Assembly (NCBI GenBank): GCA_030220185.1
Contig: JASPKZ010007534.1
Span: forward strand, 706,001 to 770,000
Direction of reading: 5' to 3'
Source: Diploptera punctata
Lineage: Eukaryota > Arthropoda > Insecta > Blattodea > Blaberidae
Length of the DNA stretch: 64,000 nt
Shown: positions 51,481 through 61,554 of the stretch, one piece after another
Layout of the letters: each line of letters opens with the position of its first letter
Numbering within the stretch: position 1 is the first letter of the stretch
Notes under the pieces: generated by a model
Told to the model about the DNA's origin: nothing
The model's database searches: none
The model's input: only the letters and a program-made list of their open reading frames with translations
Translations under genes and position numbers: made by a program

Positions 51481-52392
51481 TGCTCTACCTTTATTTATTC
51501 TGTTCTTAATATCACTCTCTTGTTTATCCCTTCTAATCTTCTAACATTAAATCTTCGGTTTCCGCACCACATCCCGTATAAAACGTTTTTTTTTTCTAAA
51601 TTTATTTTTAAACCCATTTACAGCATTCGTCAAATAATAATAATAATGATAATAATAATAATAATAATAATAACGATAATGAAGTCGGTTTGAACAACTC
51701 CCGGATTTACGTATGTAATGAGGAGATTGTGATGTAAGCCGGAGGAAAATGACAAAAGAGAATAGAAGCTTTGTGGAAAACAAAAGAGGCGCGTTATGCA
51801 AAGCAACACGTGTGGCTACGTCACATTATTCCAACCGAACGCGCAAAGCAGTTCCGCTTTTTGGAAATTCAAACTTACATTTACTGGTATGTTAATTGTT
51901 AGTTCAAAACTGTGTCCTCTTCACAACACGTGCTCAAGCGCACCGCTCTAGTCTGGCGGGAAGACAAAGAACAGCCAATGACATTCAACTGACTTTATCT
52001 CACACTACTGTACGTGCAATTTGTAATGTTCAACTTATTAAAATGAGTGCGGAAAATCAACTATTTCACTTGTCAAACACTTTACAACATGGAAACTATA
52101 GCTCATCCGCTCTTAGAGGGATCCTAACATAAACAAACACCAGTTGTATCCTTCCGCCATTCGCGCCACAATTACTGTCACATTGACAGGGAGCACGTGT
52201 GAAGTATATAAGACATGTGGTTGTTGAATCGGGCAGATTACAAGAAAGCTGGTGACATTCTTCACTGAACTTGCGAAATACATTTAAAATAACGGTTTTT
52301 TTACCACTAATTCCGGGGCTAATGTATTTTACAGGAACCGGGGGTTCTATCTATAAAGGAGAACCAAAACGGATCGCTCACCGCCAAAACTT
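51481..52392. other. Mostly unrecognised; TATA-type promoter candidate at 52204
   Basis: 51630-51672 is a TAA/GAT microsatellite. 51860-52270 is GC-richer, with GAAGTATATAAGACATG (TATA at about 52204-52211), GAGCACGTGTG just before it and TCGGGCAG about 27 bases after. This could be a core promoter or the internal part of a repeat. No gene follows that I can read. Confidence 0.3.
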
Positions 52393-52394
52393 AA

Positions 52395-52593
52395 GAGCTT
52401 TCTATCTATATATCTGTCTGTCTATGTATCTATCAGTCTATGTATCTATCTTTCTATCTATCTATCTGTCTATGTAACTGTCTATCTATCTATATATATC
52501 TATCTATCTATATAGGCCTATCTATCTATGTATCTATCTGTCTATATATTTATACGTGTATATATCTACATGTATGTATGTATGTCTGTCTGT

Positions 52594-52689
<96 letters not shown>

Positions 52690-52745
52690 TCTGTCTATTG
52701 GCTGTCTGTCTACTTATCTGTCTATTGTATATATATATATCTACA

Positions 52746-52780
<35 letters not shown>

Positions 52781-52830
52781 ATATCTATCTATCTATCTAT
52801 CTATCTATGCATCCATGTATTTATCTTTTT
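52395..52830. repeat. (CTAT)n microsatellite, ~435 bp
   Basis: CTAT/CTGT units with a perfect block of about 28 units (52600-52687). The long SIYLSIYL-type frames are repeat artefacts. Confidence 0.95.
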
Positions 52831-53497
52831 AACACTAGTCAAAGGTTTCCCAGACTTGTGTTTCAAATATTTAGATGATGACACAAGAGAAGACTCGACA
52901 CCTTCAACCATTTTGTTGCATCAGAATCGACTGAAGCATGACTCAAATGCATCACCCATATGTAATAAACTGTTTCAAGTTGTAATTATTGATTAGGTAT
53001 ATTTTAGAATATTTTCTATGTTCTGAATATTATTATTTTCAGTCATAAAGAATAACAAGTATATTCAGAGGACATATTTCTAATTTGAAGAAGGAATTAC
53101 TTTTTCACGTACTTATTGCTTCTACATCGTAAGTCGGTGTCCATAAGCAATGAAAAGCGAGCAGGTCACGTGGTTTTGTTTTGATGAGGATCACTTTAAT
53201 AGCGGACAGCGGATTGCTGTGTAAGCAATATTAAGGGCGTAGACTACTAGGACATTCCATAACATCACATGAATATTATTTAGGTTACTTTTGACATTCT
53301 AAACAAATTCTACTCAACATGTTTTTAGGTCGGTGTTACTTACTGAATGTGAGGCACAGTGAATGTATTCACAAAATATTGTTATTTCCAGACTTTCAAT
53401 GTTACACATTTATACAACATACGCGTAGTACAAGATTACAATGGTCACCGCTAGGATCGCTGATTTATGACAGCGCTGCGATTATTTATTGAATGCC
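52831..53497. other. Unrecognised DNA
   Basis: No repeat or convincing frame. Confidence 0.35.
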
Positions 53498-53507
53498 ATA
53501 GTATATG

Positions 53508-53849
53508 TGCCCACCACTGTGGTCTCGAGGTAGCGTGCTGCCTTGTCACGCAGTGGGCCCGGATTCGATCCCCGGTCGGGGCAGTTTTTCTGGGTGAGGT
53601 TTTTATCGGCGTTTTTCCTCACCTGTAAGACAAATGTCTGGAAAACTTTAAGGCGCAAACGGTCCTCGAAATCATATGGCCATCATTTCCATCATCATCC
53701 TTAACATTATCATCATCATCATCATCATCCTTCACCGGTGTGGAAAGCAACGGGAAGCTACCACACCTACAATTCCCTAGTAAAGCTGCAAGCATAGCAT
53801 GATTGCAGTGAAGGACTTGCCTTCGGGCAGAATTACTATGGATGGATGG
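53508..53849 (+). mobile_element. SINE-1 with tail B, 10-bp target-site duplication
   Basis: ATAGTATATG at 53498-53507 and 53850-53859. Head CCACTGTGGTCTCGAGGTAG, B box GATTCGATCCCCGG, body, (ATC)n linker, tail B ending GGATGGATGG. Confidence 0.95.
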
Positions 53850-53884
53850 ATAGTATATGAGTATATGTATAGGCTCTATACACC

Positions 53885-54060
53885 ATATAATCTTTTACGA
53901 GGCTGAAAATATTCAGACTCGGGACCCACAGCTTAAAGTCCCTCCCGGGGGACTTGCTCCTTGGATTTTTCCTTCCTAAAAAGTCCATCGACTCCGGCCG
54001 GGTTTGAACTCGCGACCCTCGGAACCAGAGGAAAGGAGCATGACATTAGCCCATCCGTTG
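53885..54060 (-). mobile_element. SINE-3 copy, minus strand
   Basis: Inverse of the SINE-3 consensus (TTCAGACTCGGGACCC, GCCGGGTTTGAACTCGCG). Confidence 0.8.
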
Positions 54061-54534
54061 ACGGAGTTTATTATGGAAAAATAAAAAAAATCAAATGAAA
54101 TCAAGTTAATGGTACAGAATCTTTTCTGCAAAAGTGTAACATTTTTAGCACGCAAATTTTAATCCTAAAAACAAAAAGGCCTCTGATGAAAATCTGTTGG
54201 CTCTTCCCAGCTCATTCTGAATGGCGACTGTATTGATTGAAGTTGAAAAAAAAAAGTGTCTCTTTAAACTTTGGGCCGAAAGGTGTTGAAAGTAACGCAG
54301 GTTGGATGCACTTTAGCAAATCGTCACCCACGCGCCTGCGCTCAACAGCTGTTTTTGGCACAAGTTCGCGATTCGTGGGAAAATCTCGCTACCAGCTATC
54401 TCACACGTCACGTAGAAACATGCACTGCCTAATCACAATTCATACGTCACCTGTCCACAAACACTGTATAATCTTAACTCTTACTCCTCTCATATAAATA
54501 TATTTACAAAATAATACTCAAATTTCAAGGATAC
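54061..54534. other. Unrecognised; CSL word and E-box at 54345-54381
   Basis: A CpG-rich segment (54320-54415) holds AACAGCTGTT and, 24 bases on, CGTGGGAA (54374-54381). No gene seen. Confidence 0.35.
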
Positions 54535-54535
54535 T

Positions 54536-54582
54536 AATAATAAATAATAATAATAATAACAATACCAATAGTAATAATGATG

Positions 54583-54676
<94 letters not shown>
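54536..54676. repeat. (TAA)n running into (TTA)n
   Basis: The array turns from AAT units to ATT units at about 54660, i.e. an inverted microsatellite junction, at a LINE-G 3' end. Confidence 0.9.
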
Positions 54677-54677
<1 letters not shown>

Positions 54678-54679
54678 TA

Positions 54680-55310
54680 CATACGGATTTTCAATCTTTA
54701 CACATCTTTCTGTGCCTAAAGTTTTATTTTCCTTCTCCACTCGTCTCTCTCCATCCACTCCATGTCCTCCAGTCCTCTTGTTCTCATTCCAGTTCTTATC
54801 TCTTGCACCCATGAGTTCCGACTTCTTATTCCAGGTGGACACCATTCCAATGTTTTTCTGAGTAACGTTTCTTCTTGCATTCGTCGTACGTGCCCAAACC
54901 AATTTAATTGTTTGTAACTTATATAATCTCCGATTGAGGGTCTTTCCACTTTTCAGCGTTTGCCCTTTTACCAGCCGGCTGCTGGCCCTTCACATCCACA
55001 TGTGTCAATCACAGAGGTAGATGATCAACAGCCAGTGTAGGGGTGACATGTGGTTAGCATGTCGAGTCCCCCAGCCGTTATAGCTGGTTCCTCAACCTGG
55101 AGCCGCTACTTATTGTAGCTACCCAATTCCCTCACGATGCTGGGTGGGCACCGGTCCCATACTGGCCGAAATACCATGAGAAAATTTCTTCCCCCATGGA
55201 GACTCGAACCAGCGCAAGTCCCGCAGCTCTGCGCCAAGGCTTCCTGCCTTAACCACTCGGCTACGGCGCGGGACATCTTATATAATCTACTATTTAATAT
55301 CTAATATTCA
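54680..55310 (-). mobile_element. LINE-G copy split by SINE-4
   Basis: Minus strand: QLNWFGHVRRMQEETLLRKT, WCPPGIRSRNSWVQEIR, KTLGTERCVKIENPYV. The upstream part resumes after the SINE (55277 onward, ATAATCTACTATTTAATATC), as shown by the uninterrupted version near 35890-35935. Confidence 0.85.
54930..55276 (-). mobile_element. SINE-4 copy 2 with 12-bp target-site duplication
   Basis: CTTATATAATCT at 54918-54929 and 55277-55288. Minus strand head: CGCGCCGTAGCCGAGTGG, TTAAGGCAGGAAGCCTTGG, box GGTTCGAGTCTCC. The head resembles a Leu/Ser-class tRNA. Confidence 0.95.
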
Positions 55311-55359
55311 TTTTTTCTCGTGTGACAGTATTTCTTATTTATTTATTTTTTCTGTAATT

Positions 55360-55526
55360 TTGAACATCTTGCTGCTCTCCTCAAGAAATCCATTTCCATC
55401 GACATAAGTTTTTGTTGAATTTCCAAACTTCAGCTCCATATGTGACAGTACTTCTCACTATTGAATTATATATTTGTAACTTATTTTTCCTGGTTATATG
55501 TCTGTTCCATAAGACTCCATTTATTT

Positions 55527-55528
<2 letters not shown>
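55360..55528 (-). mobile_element. LINE-N fragment
   Basis: Almost the same segment as 51300-51480, ending AATGGAGTCTTATGGAAC on the minus strand. Confidence 0.75.

Positions 55529-55529
<1 letters not shown>

Positions 55530-55577
<48 letters not shown>
55530..55577. repeat. (TAA)n microsatellite
   Basis: About 15 units. Confidence 0.95.
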
Positions 55578-55596
55578 TTTGATTATTATTGTGTGC

Positions 55597-55680
55597 CGCG
55601 GTGGTTTAGCTGTTATGTTTATTGCCTGTAGTCCCGAGGGTCGCGGGTTGAAACCTGACTGGGGTCGATGGATTTTTCAA
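55597..55680 (+). mobile_element. SINE-3-like head
   Basis: GCCGCGGTGGTTTAGC, CCCGAGGGTCGCGGGTTG, GGGGTCGATGGATTTTTC. Truncated at a LINE fragment. Confidence 0.6.
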
Positions 55681-55940
55681 CATCATGTTTGGTGCTACAG
55701 CCCATTGCAACCTTGACCGCCCCAACTATGTGCCTCCATCCATTTCTATCTTCTGCCTTCCTTCTCCATCCCTGGACTCCCATAACCTTCAGATCCTGTT
55801 CCACGCTGTCTAGCCATATGGTAAGAGGTCTTCCAACTTTTCTTTGTCCTCTATTTTAGAGAATGTGACTCTACAGGCAATGTCTGTTTCTTCCAGTTGA
55901 TGTAAATGGCCCAGCCATCTCAACATTGAAGATTGTATTA
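55681..55940 (-). mobile_element. LINE fragment, another post-RT lineage
   Basis: Minus strand: MLRWLGHLHQLEETDIACRV, RKVGRPLTIWLDSVEQDLK-like residues with frameshifts, DRNGWRHIVGAVKVAMGC. Confidence 0.6.
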
Positions 55941-56600
55941 TTGAGCGATTCCATGAAAATGTCACACCGAGGTGAAAATTTTGAAACTGACCCAGGAATA
56001 ATTTTGTTGATGTAATATATATCCGTGAATATCAAATTTTATAATTCTATAAGAAAATGTTTCAAATGTGCATTAATTTAATCTAATAATAGCGGTAGAA
56101 CTTTTCATATTCCAAACCTGAAAAAAATATGCAAAATTTTACCAATTTCTTGTTTAATGAATTGGTCGTATGAATTCGTTTTATTTCACAAAATCTTTTT
56201 TAAACCATGCTTTGGTCCTCCTTGGTCGTAAATGAAACAATATTAATTGCATTCTAATATTCTATATACCTTAAATGTGTCCTATAGTTGTTAAGTGTAA
56301 GTTATGGTCAGTCAGTCACAGAAAACGGATAAAAATTACTGTACACAAGATAATAATTGATGGATTAAAATTTCCTCTTGGATTCTACGTTATCGGCACA
56401 CAACTAACAAAAAAGTATTGATGACATTTTCTTGTAAAGTCATTATTTTTCCCGCTGGAGTCCCGTGACTGACTGACTTTTTGTCCCCTCACTTATATTG
56501 CTAATACGCATAACACAGTCAGTTGCTTGCTGGACTCCGCTGTGTATTATTCTGACTGTGTCAATATTACCATATGATTATATCTACTGCGCCATTTGCC
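55941..56600. other. Unrecognised AT-rich DNA
   Basis: No repeat recognised; balanced patches near 56460-56560 hold CAGTCAGT/ACTGACTG words in inverted orientation. Confidence 0.35.
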
Positions 56601-56689
56601 ATTTTTATTTATCGGTCCAAAGACTTTCCTAGAATCTTTCTTTCGAATTTTTTTTATTATTCCGGCTTTTACAATGAATATACATTTTT

Positions 56690-57135
56690 CCGGTACCCAT
56701 GTTCACAGTTAACTACACATTTGTTTCAACACATTTTTCCATTCTTGTCTGTTCATCCATATATCTTCTTCTATTTCCCATTTCCTCTTAGTTTCATTGA
56801 TTCCCTGAATCCACGTAATATTTGGTCTACCCTTCTTTTTCCTTCCCTGTGGTTCCCAATCTTATCTTAGGTAGTCTTCCTTCTTCCATCCTTCTAATGT
56901 GTCCGTACCAATTTAATTGTTTCTTCTTTATAAAATCTAATATTGAATATTGTACCTGCATTTTTTTCTTTTATATATGAATATCTGATTTTATCCTTCC
57001 TGGATATTCTTGCAGCACGTCTCCAGTAGTCCATTTCAGTGGCGAGTAATTTTTTTTATTTGTGCATTTAAAGCCCACACATCAGCTCCGTAGGTAATAA
57101 TGCTTACTTTTAATTTATTTTCACGAATTTTAGTT
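56690..57135 (-). mobile_element. LINE-G-like fragment, diverged
   Basis: Minus strand: NQLNWYGHIRRMEEGRLPK, GRPNITWIQGINETKRKW; upstream words YYGADVWALNAQIKKITRH-like with stops. Confidence 0.6.
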
Positions 57136-57544
57136 AATGGCCAAGTAGATGAGGGGAACTGGATGTGAAACTTTGACGGGTTCAAGGCCAGTTTCTTTTA
57201 CTCTTTGTGCGAAGAAGGGTTTATTTGTGATATTTATGAAAATTGCCACTTTAAAAGTTTTTCAAGCTAAGAATCAATTCTTAATTTCTGCTGTTGAATG
57301 TTACAAATGTTGAAAAAACTGCTAAATATATTATATTATGTAGATGCTGTTTTAATATACTGACGGGTTTGGTTTGCTATTATGTGACGTGGTGGCTGTA
57401 TAAAATAATTAAACATAACAAAGCAATTCGGTTAATGTGGACCCTCCACGAGGACCTGGGTCCACTTTACACGAATACGTATATTTTATCAATGAGAATT
57501 CTGTCTGCAAAAACCATTCACTTAATTAATTTTATTTAATATCC
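57136..57544. other. Unrecognised spacer
   Basis: A repeated phrase (GTGGACC...GGGTCCACTTTAC, 57437-57465) returns near 58135-58165, so a diverged repeat spans here. Confidence 0.35.
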
Positions 57545-57552
57545 TTGTAATT

Positions 57553-57910
57553 GTCCACCGCTGTGGTCTCGAGGTAGCGTGCTGCCTTGTCACGCAGCGG
57601 GCCCGGGTTCGATCCCCGGTCGGGACAGTTTTTCTGGGTGAGGTTTTTATCGGGATTTTTCCTCACCTGTAAGACAAATGTCAGGAAAACTTTAAGTCCC
57701 AAACGGTTCCCGAAATCATATGGCCATCATCATCATCATCATCTTTATAATTATCATCATAATCATCATCATCATCATCGTTCACCGGTGTGGAAAGCAA
57801 CGGGAAGCTACCACACCTATAATTCGCTAGTAAAGCTGCAAGCATAGCATGAAAATGCTATGATTGCAGTGAAGGACCTGCCTTCGGGCAGAATTACTGT
57901 GGATGGATCT
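57553..57910 (+). mobile_element. SINE-1 with tail B, full length
   Basis: Head CCACCGCTGTGGTCTCGAGG, B box GGTTCGATCCCCGG, tail B ending GGATGGATC. TTGTAATT at 57545-57552 and 57911-57918 is an 8-bp target-site duplication. Confidence 0.9.
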
Positions 57911-57918
57911 TTGTAATT

Positions 57919-58269
57919 TTACTAAACCCAAAGACCGTCGCTTTCTGCAGTTGAATGACTAAACTAAATGACGTGTGAATGTTATAATCAACAATAATTT
58001 TTCAAAACATTAAACAAATATCAACACTTTTTAATTATGATCAGTCATAAATATTTTCACATTAATCTGTGTCTGTCTGTGTAAATTAATAGAGTAAATA
58101 AACTTAAAAATAGACTAAAAGCTAGGATATACTCTGGGGTCCACTTTACCGCAATATGGAGGTTAAAGTGGACCTTTCTTGTAATGTAAAAAAGTTTATA
58201 AATTATGAAGATGTTTCCATATTTGAATAAAATAACAATGCTATTTCATAGTTACAACACTAATGATAA
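57919..58269. other. Unrecognised spacer
   Basis: See 57136-57544 for the shared phrase; otherwise nothing recognised. Confidence 0.35.
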
Positions 58270-58974
58270 TCATAAGTAACGCCACGAGTGATTTCCAATT
58301 TATCTAGAGAATTTGGAAATCAAGAGTGGCATTTGTTAGGACTATTTAACGAATAAAATTAAGCTGTTTACTCACAAATCATTATTTAACTATAGTTATT
58401 TTAAAATATTTATATATTTAATGTAAACGGCGATGTTTGAAAACAAATGAGAAACGATAAGTACGCTTCAACTGCTTCTTTTGTTTATCACTGCAACCAG
58501 ATCATACTATTTATTGCCAAAGGAACGCAATATTGTAAGAATGCACTCTAGTGGAGAAAAAATGAAACACATCAAACTGTATATTAATTCATTTCTGATG
58601 TCATATGGTGTAAATATGACAAATATATTTTTCTGGATTGTTACCTGGGAAAAAATACATTTAAGAAAGTGCAAACAGTGGTTTCTTTTTTTTGGTGGTA
58701 TAATAAATTGCTACAAATGTTTTTATATTAACTCCCCCATGCGGCATGTGTTGAAATTCATGCACTATATATACAATCTGGTAGCCGTATTTCTCACAGG
58801 CTCAGTCACTGCAAAATAATGGTCAGACCTGTTCAGAATATTAAAAAGGAGGAGCTTTCTTTAATATGGTAATTATAACACTGATAAATATTTCGTGAAA
58901 CACGGTTGGTTGTAAAACAGAAATCATTGAAACGTGATTGGTCATTGACTCCCATTTGGGGCATGAGTTAAATA
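58270..58974 (+). repeat. REP-X copy 3, full length
   Basis: Collinear with copy 1 from CATAAGTAACGCCACGAGTG to GGGGCATGAGTTAAATA, with about a 20-base gap near 58905. Confidence 0.9.
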
Positions 58975-59039
58975 GTCACTGTAATTAAATTTTAGACATG
59001 TAGAAAGGAATGAATGTAACAAGATTACAAAAAGCAGCA

Positions 59040-59158
59040 TTTAACACTAGAAGCCAAGAGGTTCAAGGAATGTAGGAAGGACAGTGAAAAGATGGACAGA
59101 ACAACTGTGAGGCGGAACATGCAATTTGCCTAGTCCGTGAAGTGAAGAAGAAGAAGAT
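59040..59158 (+). mobile_element. LINE 3' end with (GAA)n tail
   Basis: GGCGGAACATGCAATTTGCC, TAGTCCGTGAAGTGAAGAAG: the last bases of a GAA-tailed LINE. A LINE-A tip (59163-59222) follows. Confidence 0.5.
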
Positions 59159-59162
59159 GATG

Positions 59163-59222
59163 AATAATAGGGATGTACGGAGAGTTTAAGTCAGCGAGGG
59201 TTCGATAACGCCAGCCAGTTAG
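59163..59222 (+). mobile_element. LINE-A 3' tip
   Basis: ATAGGGATGTACGGAGAG to GATAACGCCAGCCAGTTAG, with the hairpin mutated. Confidence 0.6.
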
Positions 59223-59750
59223 ATCCAATAAACTTGCAATCTTGAACTGGGTGAGCTGAAGGGCGCCTAGGGTGGGTTTGAGCCACTCTCCCCTCGTCAA
59301 CAAACTATTGTTTGCAGTCAAGATGGCGAAACAGTCCTCTTCTGGTTGTTTATAGCCGCTTTAACAGCGTAACTGCGACCACGACGTGTAGATAAATGAC
59401 TGCCTGAACATTAATTATTCAAAGTAAGAAAGCAGCCGAGATTACGTTGACAGTTGACAAATTCACTTGTTTTAATTGTCGCGGTTTTCAATTAATCACG
59501 ACACGACATGCACATTGTTAACACTTTATTACGTCACCAGAAACAAAAGAGCACGTTTCCTCACTCACATTTCAATTTTTAACATTTTGTGTTCTGTAAT
59601 TCATTCGTATTGCTGATGACAGCCCTTAAATTGTACCACTGTTGCTGCTACTACCAACTTCCCAGGTCAAATTTTCATTTTTTATAGAAAAACTTTCATT
59701 AATTAAATAAAAATAAAACTTAGTTTTACTTGATTTTCATATTTATTAAG
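59223..59750. other. Unrecognised, promoter-like patch at 59310-59380
   Basis: CAAGATGGCGAAACAG (59318-59333) combines a YY1-type word with a good start context, followed by GTAACTGCGACCACGACG. The frame closes after ten codons. Unassigned. Confidence 0.3.
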
Positions 59751-59754
59751 ATAT

Positions 59755-59800
59755 AATTCAGTGACAGCTGTTTCGGTACACTGTACCTTCTTCAGACATG
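59755..59800 (-). ncRNA. Hammerhead-like ribozyme motif next to LINE-I
   Basis: Minus strand: CUGAAGA (59795-59789), A, GGUAC-AGU-GUACC (helix II, 5 bp), GAAA (59774-59771), CAGCUG, UC (59764-59763). Helix III is ACAG/CUGU, fully self-complementary without a loop; the cleavage triplet is GUC. Helix I is weak next to the core (GU/AC, then mismatches) but AUAAUU/AAUUAU can pair further out. One extra base again lies before helix II. Confidence 0.5.
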
Positions 59801-59826
59801 TTAACAAATTATGAATTGTGTTATTA

Positions 59827-60359
59827 CTAAAAACTTAATAAAAGAACTAAATAAACAAGCTGATAAACAGCACAAATATCAGGATATATGAAAGATTTAA
59901 TTTGGCGCAACAAACACATGTCAATAGAAAGCAAAACCCACATATACAAAACGATAGTTCGACCAGTTATCGTATATGGAACAGAAACTAGAGCTGATAC
60001 AACAAAAACAAAACAAATAATAAGCACATGAGAAATGAAAATCTTAAGAACTATTCAGGGGAAAACATTATTTGATAAAATACACAACACAGAAATTAGG
60101 GACAACTGCCATATTCAAGACATAACCAAATTTATTATAGATAGACGAAAATATTGGAAGGGTCATATAGAAAGAATGGAAGAAAACCGGCTTGCAAAAA
60201 GAGCTAAAGAAGATAGACCAATGGACGGGAGAAGAACAAGAGGAAGACCTGCCAAGAGATGGATAGACAGTGAATGTACATCCAGTACGTCTTCCTCCGA
60301 GGAGTGATTTTCGAAATAAACAGGATGAAAATCCTACAAATTAAGTTTAAGAAGAAGAA
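59827..60359 (+). mobile_element. LINE-I insertion with 14-bp target-site duplication
   Basis: GAATTGTGTTATTA occurs at 59813-59826 and 60360-60373. The element reads YKTIVRPVIVYGTET, EMKILRTIQGKTLFDKIHNT, HIERMEENRLAKR, GRRTRGRPAKRWID and ends in AAGAAGAAGAAG. Mostly open frame; young. Confidence 0.95.
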
Positions 60360-60509
60360 GAATTGTGTTATTATAGTACATATCAACTGATCTAAGCAAC
60401 AATACAACAATAATTCATTTAATTGTTTTTAATTTAACAAAGGCGATTCATTCAAATCAAGTTGAGAATTTAACAGTTTATTACTACTTTTCAATTTATT
60501 TATTTCAGT

Positions 60510-60885
60510 GGTGGTCTCAGGGTAGCGTGCTCCCTTGTCACGCAGCGGGCCCGGGTTCGATCCCCGGTCGGGACAGTTTTTCTGGGTGAGGTTTTTATCG
60601 GGGGTTTTCCTCACCTGTAAGACAAATGTCAGGAGAACTTTAAGGCCCAAACGGTTCCCGAAATCATATGGTCATCATCATCATCATCATTATTCATCTT
60701 AGGTTAAGTTTAGGATTAAGGACTCTCCTGGCGCACCATTATCATCATCACCCATCATATAATCGGGGCAACGTAACCCCGCCTTCCAGGCGCCCCAACC
60801 TTAGAAGTGGGTTACAATTACGCCATGCCAGGAGAGAAACCAGGAATATCGAAAGACAAACCTAGGGCATTTGAAAAAAAAAAAT
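60510..60885 (+). mobile_element. SINE-1 with tail A, near full length
   Basis: Head GTGGTCTCAGGGTAGCGTGC, B box GGTTCGATCCCCGG, body, (ATC)n, tail A to CTAGGGCATTTGAAAAAA. It proves that the same head occurs with tail A as well as tail B (57553-57910). Confidence 0.9.
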
Positions 60886-61088
60886 TCTACAGCCTCCAAA
60901 AGGTCTAACTTCTTACCCTTATCACAAACGTGTAAAATTTCAAAATTTGGATCGAAACAATGATTAAATTGGAATAGGTGGTTAGCATATTTTGAATATT
61001 CTAAATTTCTGTTATATGCTCTCATGTGTTCCTTCATCCGAGAGATAAATAAAACATAATTAACTAAGCAATTAATTATTACTATGAA
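60886..61088. other. Unrecognised spacer
   Basis: Nothing recognised. Confidence 0.35.
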
Positions 61089-61089
61089 A

Positions 61090-61460
61090 CCCACAGTTAA
61101 TCGCTGCGCAGACATAAGCTGTCCAAACATCCCTATCCTGAGCTAATGTTTTTTGCAATCATCTCCTGTATAATTTACCTCACTGAAATATAGATAATGT
61201 TGTTCTCCCACCTCATTCTTGGTCTACCAACTGGGCGTTTTCCCTCTGGTTTTCCTACTAGAAGTTTCCATGCCCCTCATTCATTCCCTATTCGTGCCCA
61301 TCGCAGCGTAAGGAAAATAACTGCTCTAAATATATCTGGCTTCCCATAAAGATCATGGGTTGTTCAATATAACGCAGTCATCTGCATTCGCCTGTCCGTT
61401 CATCTCTCTTTTGGTCCAAAATTTTTGTTGCCAACTTTATTATCAAGTACTAGTAAATTT
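61090..61460 (-). mobile_element. LINE-A 3' fragment, diverged
   Basis: Inverse LINE-A end from ACATAAGCTGTCCAAACATC to the FGPKRD region; the hairpin is lost. A 65-bp plus-strand scrap (61466-61532, GGTGGGAGAATAACATTAAC) follows. Confidence 0.75.
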
Positions 61461-61554
61461 TCTCCAGTAGGCAGGCCAAAAATGAGGTGGGAGAATAACA
61501 TTAACCATGATTTGAGGGAAGTAGATTATATTAATAATAACAATAATAACAATA

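Noticed and set aside
52440..52996. Three overlapping ORFs of 116-146 codons, SIYL repeats
   Set aside because: Translations of the (CTAT)n array.
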